Shown here piece after piece: positions 6,304-12,831 of a stretch of DNA of 14,489 nt (the first letter of the stretch is position 1; each line of letters opens with the position of its first letter). Origin of the DNA: Deinococcales bacterium (GTDB lineage Bacteria > Deinococcota > Deinococci > Deinococcales > Deinococcaceae). The notes under the pieces were generated by a model. That model was not told the DNA's origin. It ran no database searches and saw only the letters and a program-made list of their open reading frames with translations. Position numbers and translations under genes: made by a program. The stretch lies in NCBI GenBank assembly GCA_025359705.1, contig JANYFS010000142.1:1-14489 (forward strand), read 5' to 3'.

Positions 6304-7788
6304 TTAGGATCTTTGACCAAGTTGTTGCAAGATCCAATCTGCTTGGATATGCCAAAGCTGCTCGAGTAGGCTCGAGAGGGTCAGTTCCATATCTGGATCT
6401 GAGTTGACCCGTTGCAGATTCTGAATTTCTGCCAAAGCCTGCTTCAAATCGAACAGATCGGCTGGAGAAATCGGGCTTGGCTCGAGGTGCATATTGTCTT
6501 CTTGTTCCCGAATTTGGTCGCGCAGCAACACCCGTTTGAGCGGCACTTGCTCGAGGGAATGCCGTTCGCGCAAGCGACTGAGGACTTCTTGGGGTGGGGG
6601 TTTGGCAACATGGTATTTGATGGTTTGGCTGGGGGTGATCTCCAAAACATAGCCCCGCAAATCTGGGTGATAACACAAGGCATGATCGATATTAAAGGCT
6701 TTGCCCGCTGCATAATTGAGCGGCTGCCGAGTTGTTACATTCTCGGGAGTATGACCATGCACATAGGTATTGCCCCCAAAAGTCTCGAGCTGAAGGCCAA
6801 TTCCCTCGAGTGGGCTGTATAAATAACGCGCAGGGCGTTCATAGTCAGACACCCCATCTACAGGCCAATTGCGTACTGTTAATAAAATAAAGGCTTCCAT
6901 GCCGCCCCTAGCACTTTGGCAGAGCATTTTAAATAGCTTATTGACCTGACCAATCGTGCTGCCAAATTGCTGATAGTCGATATTGCCATGAGCAAAAAGA
7001 ACCCCGTCTTCCAAATGAAGTAAAGGAAGCTGGGCATACCACTCCAGCAATTCCCTATCTTTTCGCAAGACTTCTACTTCATAGCGGTATCCACCATTTC
7101 CATAATGATTCGTTTCAATCTCTTCATAAAGCACCGTTGGATTTTGGTACTCGAGTGCAGAGAAAGAACCATCCCGCCCCCTGGCGTTGGCAATCATAAT
7201 TGCATCATGGTTTCCGAGCAAGGCAATCAGTTTTCCACCTACGTGCCGGGCTTCTTCTTGAAGACGGCGCACGGTACGCAATACCTCGAGGCCCTGTCTA
7301 CCTCGATCTACATAATCCCCCACCAATACCAAACGCGACAATCCCCCAATCCAACTTCCCTCGAGATTGATTAAACCCACTTGTTGTAATAATCCTAACC
7401 ATTTATCAAACTCACCATGAATATCACCAATGGCATATAGAGGTGTAGGAGAATGATCAGAGTCAGTTGGGCTGGTATCGTCAAAGGGGTTTGAATTCAT
7501 AGGTATCAGATTGGTTTTGCTGAAGACTTTGACATTTTTTAAAGGGTCGGGCCTTTCTTGTTCGCCAAGTGGGTTGAACCGATCAGAGGCGCTTTGCTCG
7601 AGATGCTGCTCGAGATGCGCTAAGTCATGTGCTGGCAAACGAATGGGTACATTGAGATCATAAAAAGTATGCGGGTAAACATTTCGCTGAAAAACTCGAA
7701 CCCAACTCTTGCTCAAAATCCCCAGTTTTTGCCAGGTTTCCCAAGCAAGAGGATTTTGGGATGTGGTTTTTGCCACAGGCTCGAGCAT
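6304..7788 (-). CDS. PPP-type metallophosphoesterase with N-terminal extension (phosphatase 2)
   Basis: A 494-residue protein whose core (about 117-350) has GDIHGE (D122, H124), GDYVDRG (D158, D161), GNHD (N193, H194), AHGN (H267) and VHGHT (H344, H346). It shares long stretches of pattern with the phosphatase at 752-1810 (SRL..GD..DRG, RLQ.EAR..GG...ALLGNH), so the two are paralogues. About 115 residues precede the core and match no family I know. A shorter start exists at 7500 (MNSNPFDDTS), but TATACT exactly 6 nt before the ATG at 7788 favours the long form. The C-terminal ~140 residues are acidic and helical, with a Leu/Gln-rich end. Substrate unknown; protein or dinucleotide phosphatase are both possible. 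The gene ends with only a weak hairpin near 6293-6315. Confidence 0.82.
   Translation of the reverse strand: MLEPVAKTTSQNPLAWETWQKLGILSKSWVRVFQRNVYPHTFYDLNVPIRLPAHDLAHLEQHLEQSASDRFNPLGEQERPDPLKNVKVFSKTNLIPMNSNPFDDTSPTDSDHSPTPLYAIGDIHGEFDKWLGLLQQVGLINLEGSWIGGLSRLVLVGDYVDRGRQGLEVLRTVRRLQEEARHVGGKLIALLGNHDAIMIANARGRDGSFSALEYQNPTVLYEEIETNHYGNGGYRYEVEVLRKDRELLEWYAQLPLLHLEDGVLFAHGNIDYQQFGSTIGQVNKLFKMLCQSARGGMEAFILLTVRNWPVDGVSDYERPARYLYSPLEGIGLQLETFGGNTYVHGHTPENVTTRQPLNYAAGKAFNIDHALCYHPDLRGYVLEITPSQTIKYHVAKPPPQEVLSRLRERHSLEQVPLKRVLLRDQIREQEDNMHLEPSPISPADLFDLKQALAEIQNLQRVNSDPDMELTLSSLLEQLWHIQADWILQQLGQRS
7595..7618 (-). repeat. In-frame 12-bp tandem duplication in phosphatase 2
   Basis: TGCTCGAGATGC occurs twice head to tail (+ strand reading), each copy containing a CTCGAG, and encodes the HLEQHLEQ stretch of the N-terminal extension. 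Confidence 0.75.
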
Positions 7789-7794
7789 AAATTT

Positions 7795-7800
7795 AGTATA
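7795..7800 (-). promoter_or_regulatory. -10 box of phosphatase 2 (leaderless)
   Basis: On the - strand TATACT, then AAATTT (6 nt), then ATG at 7788. This geometry matches the boxes at 5052 and 6256 and supports the long start of the gene. Confidence 0.6.
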
Positions 7801-7864
7801 CGGGCAGAGCGTTACGCTGTGCCATACTATTTTGCATATCTTATTTCCCCCCCCTCATTTTACA

Positions 7865-7897
7865 GCTTTCTTGTAACTTTCTTGTAGCTTTCTTGTA
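7865..7897. repeat. 11-bp tandem repeat, 3 copies
   Basis: GCTTTCTTGTA at 7865-7875 and 7887-7897, with the middle copy (7876-7886) starting ACTTT. One mismatch in three copies. Confidence 0.85.
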
Positions 7898-7907
7898 GCA
7901 ACTCGAG

Positions 7908-7925
7908 TCCGAGGTATCCGAGGTA
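7908..7925. repeat. 9-bp tandem repeat, 2 copies
   Basis: TCCGAGGTA occurs twice, perfectly, head to tail. Confidence 0.8.
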
Positions 7926-7953
7926 ATAGAGGGTGCTTTGGGGTATTGAAGTT

Positions 7954-7977
7954 TTTCCCAGAATATTTCCCAGAATA
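7954..7977. repeat. 12-bp tandem repeat, 2 copies
   Basis: TTTCCCAGAATA occurs twice, perfectly, head to tail. Confidence 0.85.
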
Positions 7978-8134
7978 TTTTTGCTGGATTGGGGTTTGCT
8001 CCATTCCCTCGAGCGGATACCTTTTCTGGCTTCTGGGCGGTGTTTTTTAGGCTCGAGTTCTTTGAGGCAGGGGTTAAAAACGGTACGTAGAAATCTCACT
8101 TTGTAATAATGATAAGTATTAAAGAAACTTTTTG

Positions 8135-8163
8135 TTTACAAAAATAGTCATATGGTGTACACT
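8135..8163 (+). promoter_or_regulatory. Sigma-70-type promoter of the crp-like gene
   Basis: TTTACA (8135-8140), a 17-bp spacer and TACACT (8158-8163). The -10 sits in the palindrome GTGTACAC (8155-8162), a possible regulator contact. The predicted 5' leader is about 58 nt. Confidence 0.7.
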
Positions 8164-8227
8164 GTTCATCAGAGCAGCATTGGCGATCACGGTTGGATAT
8201 GACCGCCCTACTCGTTGGAGGGTTTCC

Positions 8228-8827
8228 ATGCTTTTAGAAAAAACGTTCGTTGATACCATCACTTATCGCCCCGGAAGCGTCATCCTTTACCCTGGTGTCA
8301 GCGATATGCTGTACCGTTTGCAAAGCGGCCTAGTGCGAGTTCACACGATGGACGACGATGGCAATGGTCTTACTTTGCGCTATGTCAAACCTGGCGAGTT
8401 TTTTGGTGAAGAAGCCCTAGCGGGTTTTGACCGCACCTATTTTGCCGAAGCTGTTACCGACAGCACCGTCGATGTAATCAACCCCGCGCTACTTTCCCCC
8501 GAAGACAACCTCGAGGTGAGTACCCATTTGGTTCGCATCTTGGGACGTGCTTACGAATCGATCTACCGCTTGGTGGGCAAGCGCCTGAAAAGCCGCATCG
8601 CCAGCGAACTGCTCGAGCTAGGACAAACCGCCTTGGCAACTCCCACCGCCGACGGTGCAATCATGATTTATGCTACCCACGACGAACTGGCAGCGGCAGT
8701 GGGTTCGGTGCGCGAAACCGTGACCAAAGTGGTCGGTGAACTGGCTCGAGAGGGCGTAATCAGCGCAGGCTACGGCAAAATCACCCTCAAAAATCCCGAA
8801 GCACTCAAAGTAATTGCTCAACAATAA
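8228..8827 (+). CDS. CRP/FNR-family regulator, SdrP/DdrI-like
   Basis: A 199-residue regulator with an N-terminal cyclic-nucleotide-binding-type beta barrel (about 8-95, including GSVILYPGVSD and YVKPGEFFGEEALAG) and a C-terminal Crp winged helix (about 145-190; THDELAAAVGSVRETVTKVV, with recognition helix VRETVTKVVGELARE). As far as I can recall the sequence, length and layout match Thermus SdrP, with its orthologue DdrI in Deinococcus; these activate stress and stationary-phase genes. The Arg-Ser pair that binds cAMP phosphate in E. coli CRP is replaced by RTYFAEA, consistent with effector-independent action. The ATG at 8228 is chosen over upstream in-frame starts from 8132 because GGAGGG (8217-8222) precedes it and the promoter lies inside the longer version. 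A strong terminator follows, so the gene is monocistronic. Confidence 0.88.
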   Translation: MLLEKTFVDTITYRPGSVILYPGVSDMLYRLQSGLVRVHTMDDDGNGLTLRYVKPGEFFGEEALAGFDRTYFAEAVTDSTVDVINPALLSPEDNLEVSTHLVRILGRAYESIYRLVGKRLKSRIASELLELGQTALATPTADGAIMIYATHDELAAAVGSVRETVTKVVGELAREGVISAGYGKITLKNPEALKVIAQQ

Positions 8828-8860
8828 TACGTGTAATAATACTTGTAATAATACTTGAGC
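8825..8860 (+). repeat. 12-bp tandem repeat, 3 copies, starting at the crp-like stop
   Basis: TAATACGTGTAA, TAATACTTGTAA, TAATACTTGAGC. The first copy begins exactly at the TAA stop (8825). Because the period is a multiple of three, extra TAA codons follow in frame (8834, 8837, 8846, 8849). Confidence 0.85.
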
Positions 8861-8872
8861 TTTTGAAATTGC

Positions 8873-8919
8873 AACCCCTCGAGCGCTTGAAAAAGTGTCC
8901 GCTCGAGCGGGTTTTTTTT
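8873..8919 (+). terminator. Rho-independent terminator of the crp-like gene
   Basis: AACCC+CTCGAGCG (8873-8885) pairs with CGCTCGAG+GGGTT (8900-8913, one bulged C), followed by a run of eight T (8912-8919). Both arms contain CTCGAG. Confidence 0.88.
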
Positions 8920-8963
8920 GATGTTTTTTTAATGATCTCGAGATGCCCATTATCTTCGTCTTT

Positions 8964-9203
8964 CTAAATCGAACTAGCCTCGAGTGGGGTATCATCTTGA
9001 TATACCTGTACTTGGTTTCGCCCACTATGTTTAGCAACATATAAAGACTCATCTGCTCTGTCAGTCCACCCTTCTAACCGATCTTTCAAGCGGGCTTTGG
9101 TGACACCAAAACGGGCAGTTAAACGCTCGAGGGAAGAAAAATTGATTTGCCATATGCTTTGCCGTATCTTTTCAGTACGTTCGGCAGGATACAGCAGTAT
9201 GCA
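8964..9203 (-). pseudogene. Decayed C-terminal remnant of a GGDEF (diguanylate cyclase) domain
   Basis: Reading the - strand from 9203 to the TAG at 8964-8966 gives about 79 residues with the C-terminal hallmarks of GGDEF domains: ERTEKIRQSI (compare AE.IR..I), LERLTARFGVT (compare LT.SFGVA), then WTDRADESLYVAKHSGRNQV (compare RAD.ALY.AK..GRN.V). In-frame stops (TGA 9204-9206, TAA further up) and no start codon close it upstream, and the GG(D/E)EF active site and everything before it are absent. It is therefore a gene relic, probably cut off when the secreted-protein gene at 9251 was placed here. It is too short to make c-di-GMP. Its upstream part has become the leader region of the 9251 gene. 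Confidence 0.75.
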
Positions 9204-9250
9204 TCAGCATTCATCAGCTTTAATTGATTATTCTGGTGAGGAGGTAGAAC

Positions 9251-9991
9251 ATGCGCCATCCACAACGCTTTGCCACTCGGATTTTACTGGCCCTCAGTCT
9301 ATTTTATTTCTCTGCCGCCACCGCAGCTTCTGTCAACCCATTCGATGGTTCTGAATTGGGTTCAAATTATGCAACGTTTATTAGCCCCCTCGAGCGCGTG
9401 GTGGGGCCAGCGCGTAAAAAAGAGCGGTTTATCCCTCATGCCTACACTTTGGGAGAGCGCTTGGTACTGCTCAACGCTACCCATTTCGAGCCTGTAAACC
9501 CGCATTCCGCCGAGGATACTGCATGGCAATTGGCCCGAATTGTCACCACAGATCCCGAATATACGCGTCCCCTCGAGGCTGCGCTCAAAGACGCACAAAA
9601 TGCTGCCGAAGGTTTGGCTCAGCAAATCAATGCCGAAAATACCGTGGCTTTTGGCATGATGTTTTTTGTCAGTTCGCTTTACAACGTTGCCAATACCGAT
9701 AGCGATGTGCCAAATTTGGTGCAAATTGCCATGTGGAACCACTTTAACCGAGTATTGGGCAGTGAGTATTCTTTTCAAAAAATGGATGATTCCCAAAAAC
9801 AGGCTCTTTATGACCGCCTATTGGCTTTGGGTTTGATGGTGCAAGTGGGGTATCAAACCTCCCTCGAGCGCCAAGACCTCGAGCGGGTACTCAATTTCAA
9901 AGGCTTTGCCAACGATCTCCTGACCGATGTTTTGGGTTTGTCTCAAGAAACGCCGCTCGAGGACTATCAATTGCCGTTTACCCTGAAGTGA
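9251..9991 (+). CDS. Secreted protein of unknown function
   Basis: A 246-residue protein with a signal peptide: basic MRHPQRFATR, hydrophobic ILLALSLFYFS, and a likely cleavage in AATAAS around residue 25. The mature part is mostly helical, with GMMFFVSSLYNVAN (hydrophobic helix, about 136-149) and a later block SQKQALYDRLLALGLMVQVG. The length and this helix plus 'lsd..Q.ly..l' pattern faintly recall DUF6683 proteins, but I would not assign it. There is an excellent Shine-Dalgarno, GAGGAGGT (9238-9245), 5 nt before the ATG. It sits directly over the upstream end of a GGDEF relic, is monocistronic, and ends with a 14-bp repeat that begins at its stop codon. Confidence 0.75.
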   Translation: MRHPQRFATRILLALSLFYFSAATAASVNPFDGSELGSNYATFISPLERVVGPARKKERFIPHAYTLGERLVLLNATHFEPVNPHSAEDTAWQLARIVTTDPEYTRPLEAALKDAQNAAEGLAQQINAENTVAFGMMFFVSSLYNVANTDSDVPNLVQIAMWNHFNRVLGSEYSFQKMDDSQKQALYDRLLALGLMVQVGYQTSLERQDLERVLNFKGFANDLLTDVLGLSQETPLEDYQLPFTLK

Positions 9992-10030
9992 TCTCGAGTT
10001 TCTGATCTTGAGTTTCTAATTTTGAATTGG
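9989..10030 (+). repeat. 14-bp tandem repeat, 3 copies, starting at the stop codon
   Basis: TGATCTCGAGTTTC (9989), TGATCTTGAGTTTC (10003) and a diverged TAATTTTGAATTGG (10017). The first begins exactly at the TGA stop. Since 14 is not a multiple of three, the three copies put a stop codon in each of the three frames. Confidence 0.8.
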
Positions 10031-10066
10031 ACTAAGCAAACTCGAGCGCTAGCTATTTTTATTTCC

Positions 10067-10072
10067 TAAACT
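10067..10072 (+). promoter_or_regulatory. Possible -10 box of the MTHFR-like gene
   Basis: TAAACT lies 7 nt before the ATG at 10080, with no Shine-Dalgarno in between, suggesting another leaderless or near-leaderless mRNA. No -35 recognised. Confidence 0.4.
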
Positions 10073-10079
10073 GAGCTTT

Positions 10080-10838
10080 ATGCGTATTGCCGTCGAATTG
10101 GTTCCCCGTACCCTCGAGCATCTCGAGTCTGAATTTGCCCTGATTGCCCAAAAGTTTAGCCAAGTGGATACCCTCAATATTCCCGATTTGATGCGTTACC
10201 CAATTCGCAGTTGGGATGCCTGTAGCCATTCCCGCCAAGCCTTGCCGCAGCTCAGCAGCATTCCACATTTCCGTGCCATCGACATCGACCCCAAAAAACC
10301 GCTGAGCATGGCACATAAACTGCTCGAGGCAGGAATTCGGGAAGTGATTGTGGTGACAGGTGATCCACCCAGCGATATGAGTCGTTCGGTGTACCCCACC
10401 AGTTGCATCGATGCCATCAAAAAATTTAAACGTGAGCTGCCACACTTGACTGTTTATGCTGCGCTAGACCCTTACCGCTCGAGCCTGCGAGACGAACTGG
10501 AGTACCTCGAGCGCAAACGGGAGGCGGGAGCCACGGGTTTTTTTACCCAACCCTATTTTGATCTGCGCTTGATGGATGTGTTCGCTGAAATGTTCGAGCG
10601 CTCGAGCTGTCACGACAGCCCCATTTTTTGGGGAGTCACTTCGGTAGTGGGCGAGCGTTCCAAATCCTACTGGGAAGCTCGCAACCGTGCCATTTTTCCG
10701 CGCCATTTCCAACCTACCCTCGAGTGGAACCGCGACTTCGCCCGCCAAGCCCTCGAGTGGGTACGCAGCCAAGACAGCAACATCTACTTCATGCCCATCA
10801 AAGTCAACCTCGAGAAGTATTTGGGTGGGATTTTGTAG
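10080..10838 (+). CDS. Methylenetetrahydrofolate reductase-like protein (metF-like)
   Basis: A 252-residue TIM-barrel protein resembling MTHFR, the FAD enzyme that makes 5-methyl-THF for methionine synthesis. Matching landmarks in order: VELVPR at the N-terminus (MetF has FEFFPP), NIPDL (33-37), IREVIVVTGDPP (86-97; MetF ALRGDPP region), DAIKKFK, YAALDPYR, and GATGFFTQPYFD (150-161; MetF GAD..TQ.FFD). It is shorter than classical MetF (about 290-300) and the FAD/NADH residues cannot all be placed, so it may be a divergent member of the MTHFR fold with another substrate. The start is ATG at 10080. It is monocistronic and convergent with the DUF4388-like gene. Confidence 0.72.
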   Translation: MRIAVELVPRTLEHLESEFALIAQKFSQVDTLNIPDLMRYPIRSWDACSHSRQALPQLSSIPHFRAIDIDPKKPLSMAHKLLEAGIREVIVVTGDPPSDMSRSVYPTSCIDAIKKFKRELPHLTVYAALDPYRSSLRDELEYLERKREAGATGFFTQPYFDLRLMDVFAEMFERSSCHDSPIFWGVTSVVGERSKSYWEARNRAIFPRHFQPTLEWNRDFARQALEWVRSQDSNIYFMPIKVNLEKYLGGIL

Positions 10839-10847
10839 AGTTAGAGT
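10836..10847 (+). repeat. 6-bp tandem duplication at the MTHFR-like stop codon
   Basis: TAGAGT TAGAGT, beginning exactly at the TAG stop. The second TAG is in frame. Confidence 0.6.
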
Positions 10848-10871
10848 GTTTGTTAAGTTCCTTCCAGCTAT

Positions 10872-10938
10872 GTTTTAGATATTCACGTTTTAGATATTAC
10901 AATCACGCTCTTGACGAAAAACGGACAACGAAAAACGG
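10872..10938. repeat. Two tandem duplications in the convergent spacer
   Basis: GTTTTAGATATT at 10872-10883 and 10887-10898 (period 15), then ACGAAAAACGG at 10914-10924 and 10928-10938 (period 14). The spacer separates the convergent MTHFR-like and DUF4388-like genes and shows no clear terminator hairpin. Confidence 0.8.
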
Positions 10939-10947
10939 TTAACTATT

Positions 10948-11538
10948 TTAGAACGAAAAATTCAAATCAAAATCAAAGGTCGGAGTGAGTTTATGAATCA
11001 CACCCAGTTGGCGTAATTTCGCTAGCCCTACCCGCAAACCAAAACTGGGATATTCCAAATCTTGAATCATCTCGCCCACACTGCGCCCCGCCTCGATTTC
11101 GCGCTTTACCCCTTGCCAGAGCAAGGTTAGATCCGCCTCGAGCGGTATATTGTCATTTTTGACTGCAAAAATGGCGTATTCGTCGGGGATGCGAAGCCCC
11201 CCATTTTTGACCTCGAGACTCCAGCGCTCGAGCTGTTCTTTGAGGTCGCGGATTTGTAAACCGTGCAGTTTGCTGGGGCGGGGGTTATCGTCGGGGTAAA
11301 AGCGAAATTCGCCGCCCATTTCTCGCCCTGTTTCTTGATAAGCGTCCAACAAAAGCAGCGCCGCCAAATGCAGCGGAATCATTTTGCGTTTCAGTCGTAA
11401 GGCGGTCAGATAGTGGTTCTCGATAATCAAATCCCCTGAACCCAGCGTGCCGCCCAAGCGCAAAATACCACTGCGCCCCTCGAGAGAGGTCCACAGTTGC
11501 TCGAGGGCAGTTAAATTGAGGGGTTCCGAAGGGGCCAT
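10948..11538 (-). CDS. DUF4388-like protein
   Basis: A 196-residue cytosolic protein. Its N-terminal half (about 10-80: LEQLWTSLEGRSGILRLGG, GDLIIENHYLTALRLK, LAALLLLDAYQETGREMGGEFRFYP) follows the DUF4388/PatA-N pattern: L..L..R.G.L.L, a strand pair ending in a 'G..A' turn, a helix, then G.F.F. The C-terminal half (about 100-196) is unassigned. DUF4388 domains often accompany Roadblock/MglA-type GTPase or two-component systems; a Roadblock cluster lies 1.5 kb away, but a functional link is inference. The start at 11538 is chosen because GAGGA precedes it by 7 nt. An alternative ATG at 11556 lacks such a signal and would add six residues. Confidence 0.6.
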   Translation of the reverse strand: MAPSEPLNLTALEQLWTSLEGRSGILRLGGTLGSGDLIIENHYLTALRLKRKMIPLHLAALLLLDAYQETGREMGGEFRFYPDDNPRPSKLHGLQIRDLKEQLERWSLEVKNGGLRIPDEYAIFAVKNDNIPLEADLTLLWQGVKREIEAGRSVGEMIQDLEYPSFGLRVGLAKLRQLGVIHKLTPTFDFDLNFSF

Positions 11539-11836
11539 GAGTTTATCCTCGAGCATTGCTAAAACACAGATGATCCGTTTGTACTGAACGTACTGGTAAA
11601 TATGTTACCCGATTTCGAGTGGATGACTTTTGTTGAGGCATGTGGGTTATGTGTGCCTCGAAAAACAGAGATCTAAACGAACACCTAAACAGCTACGGAA
11701 ATGGATAGGAAAAATCCTCGAGGGAGATTGTAATATTTTTTGACTCACTCCATCGGTATACCATATCTTCGCTCGAGGTGTTTAGCTTGATTGTACTTTG
11801 ATACTTTGCGGCAGTGTGCCTCGAGTGGGGATGGAG

Positions 11837-11842
11837 TAGAAT
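11837..11842 (+). promoter_or_regulatory. Possible -10 box of ybaB-recR
   Basis: TAGAAT lies 9 nt before the ybaB ATG at 11852. No Shine-Dalgarno and no clear -35. The ~300-bp spacer to its left (11539-11836) shows no gene, only a small inverted repeat (GAGGCA/TGCCTC, about 11634-11658). Confidence 0.4.
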
Positions 11843-11851
11843 GTTCGGGTC

Positions 11852-12151
11852 ATGGACATGAAAAAAATGATGAAGCAGATGCAAAAGGCTCAAGAAGCTG
11901 CCTCCCAAGTTCAAGAGCGGCTCGAGGGTCTTAGCGTCACGGGTTCAGCCAGCGGACTGGTGGTAGTGGTTTTGAATGGTCAGGGAATGATTCAAAGCAT
12001 CAAGCTCGATCCCAAAGCGGTGGATGCCGACGATATTGAAGCGCTCGAGGATTTATTGGTGGTGGCTCTGCGCGACGCACAAGTCAAAGCCAACGCACTC
12101 CAACAACAAGAAACCCAAAAGAGCATGGGCTTTTTGGGTGGGATGTTTTGA
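11852..12151 (+). CDS. ybaB: YbaB/EbfC nucleoid-associated protein
   Basis: A 99-residue YbaB/EbfC protein, a small dimeric DNA-binding protein of the nucleoid. It starts with the typical Met/Lys/Gln-rich helix (MDMKKMMKQMQKAQEAASQV), continues with the beta strands of VTGSASGLVVVVLNGQGMIQSIKLDP and an acidic helix, DADDIEALEDLLVVALRDA, and ends with the usual Gly/Met/Phe tail, GFLGGMF. Length and domain order are standard. It is followed by recR, the most conserved neighbour of ybaB in bacteria, and the two form an operon. The DNA between them (24 bp from stop to start) consists of a 14-bp tandem duplication. Confidence 0.92.
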   Translation: MDMKKMMKQMQKAQEAASQVQERLEGLSVTGSASGLVVVVLNGQGMIQSIKLDPKAVDADDIEALEDLLVVALRDAQVKANALQQQETQKSMGFLGGMF

Positions 12152-12176
12152 GGTTTAGCCAGTGAGGTTTAGCCAG
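12149..12176 (+). repeat. 14-bp tandem duplication forming the ybaB-recR junction
   Basis: TGAGGTTTAGCCAG twice (12149-12162, 12163-12176), starting at the ybaB TGA; the G of the second copy's end begins the recR GTG. TGA triplets at 12149, 12163 and 12177 fall in all three frames. The GAGG of the second copy serves as the recR Shine-Dalgarno. Confidence 0.88.
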
Positions 12177-12778
12177 TGAAATACCCCTCGAGCCTGATTC
12201 AGCTCATTCGAGAGCTGTCCCGTTTGCCAGGTATTGGCCCCAAATCGGCCCAAAAAATGGCTTTTCATTTGTTTGAACAACCCCTCGAGGACATTGAGCG
12301 GTTGGCAAAAGTGTTGCTGGCAGCCAAAAAAGAGCTTCACCTGTGTCCGCGATGCTACAATGTCACAGATCGCCCGATGTGTGATGTATGTACCGATTTG
12401 AGCCGCATTCAAAGCCAAATTTGTGTGGTGGAGTCACCATCCGATGTGATCGCCATCGAGCGAAGTGGCGAATTTCGGGGTTTATATCATGTTTTACACG
12501 GATCAATCAGCCCCATGCAAGGGATCGGCCCCGAACAACTGCATATTAAAGGGTTGCTCGAGCGTCTAAGTGGTGCCACCAGCGACCAAGAAGTGATCTT
12601 AGCAACCGGAACCACGGTGGAAGGGGATGCCACCAGCCTCTATATTCAGCGTTTACTGGCCCCTTTGGGGGTGCAGGTTTCCCGAATCGCCTACGGTTTG
12701 CCCGTAGGTGGGGCGCTCGAGTTTGCCGACGAAGTGACCTTGAGCCGTGCGATGGCGGGTCGTCAAAAAATGGTGTGA
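12176..12778 (+). CDS. recR: Recombination mediator RecR
   Basis: A 200-residue RecR, which loads RecA with RecF/RecO at gaps and is central to repair in Deinococcota. All landmarks are present: helix-hairpin-helix LPGIGPKSAQKMAFHL (17-32), a four-cysteine zinc finger (C57, C60, C69, C72), the Toprim domain from ICVVESPSDVIAIE through LATGTTVEGDATSLYI, and the C-terminal Walker-B-like RIAYGLPVGGALEFADEVTL. Length is typical. It starts at GTG 12176, supported by standard length and homology to MKYP-type N-termini. It is the second gene of the ybaB-recR operon. Confidence 0.96.
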   Translation: MKYPSSLIQLIRELSRLPGIGPKSAQKMAFHLFEQPLEDIERLAKVLLAAKKELHLCPRCYNVTDRPMCDVCTDLSRIQSQICVVESPSDVIAIERSGEFRGLYHVLHGSISPMQGIGPEQLHIKGLLERLSGATSDQEVILATGTTVEGDATSLYIQRLLAPLGVQVSRIAYGLPVGGALEFADEVTLSRAMAGRQKMV

Positions 12779-12831
12779 ATATCTGATCTCGAATATCTGG
12801 TTTTGAATATCTGGTTTTGAATATCCGAATC
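12776..12831 (+). repeat. 14-bp tandem repeat, about 4 copies, starting at the recR stop
   Basis: TGAATATCTGATCT, CGAATATCTGGTTT, TGAATATCTGGTTT, TGAATATCCGAATC, beginning exactly at the TGA stop. Stop triplets in the array and at 12784 cover all three frames. A weaker echo (GAACAAATCGGTTTGAATAAATC) continues to about 12865, and an imperfect pair around CGCTTTAATCCAAG lies at 12942-12970. Confidence 0.85.

Larger units (their letters stand above)
7789..8134. other. Non-coding spacer with a C8 run and three tandem duplications
   Basis: About 350 bp between the divergent phosphatase 2 and crp-like genes. It holds the phosphatase promoter, a run of eight C (7847-7854), three consecutive short tandem repeats (7865-7977) and, at its right end, the crp-like promoter. 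I see no convincing gene. Confidence 0.6.

Noticed and set aside
6293..6315. Terminator of phosphatase 2
   Set aside because: Only a 4-5 bp ATCC/GGAT stem near T/A runs; too weak to call.
7860..8099. 79-codon open frame on the - strand
   Set aside because: It starts with GTG without a clear ribosome site or well-placed -10 box, and it crosses three sets of short tandem repeats, one with an 11-bp period. The translation resembles no protein I know. Not excluded, but unsupported.
8132..8227. Longer start for the crp-like regulator
   Set aside because: The extra 32 codons cover the promoter and leader. The ATG at 8228 has a strong GGAGGG and gives the length expected for SdrP-type proteins.
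11602..11676. 24-codon ORF (MLPDFEWMTFVEACGLC...) in the 11539-11851 spacer
   Set aside because: No Shine-Dalgarno and no TAnnnT box at the right distance; length is within chance.
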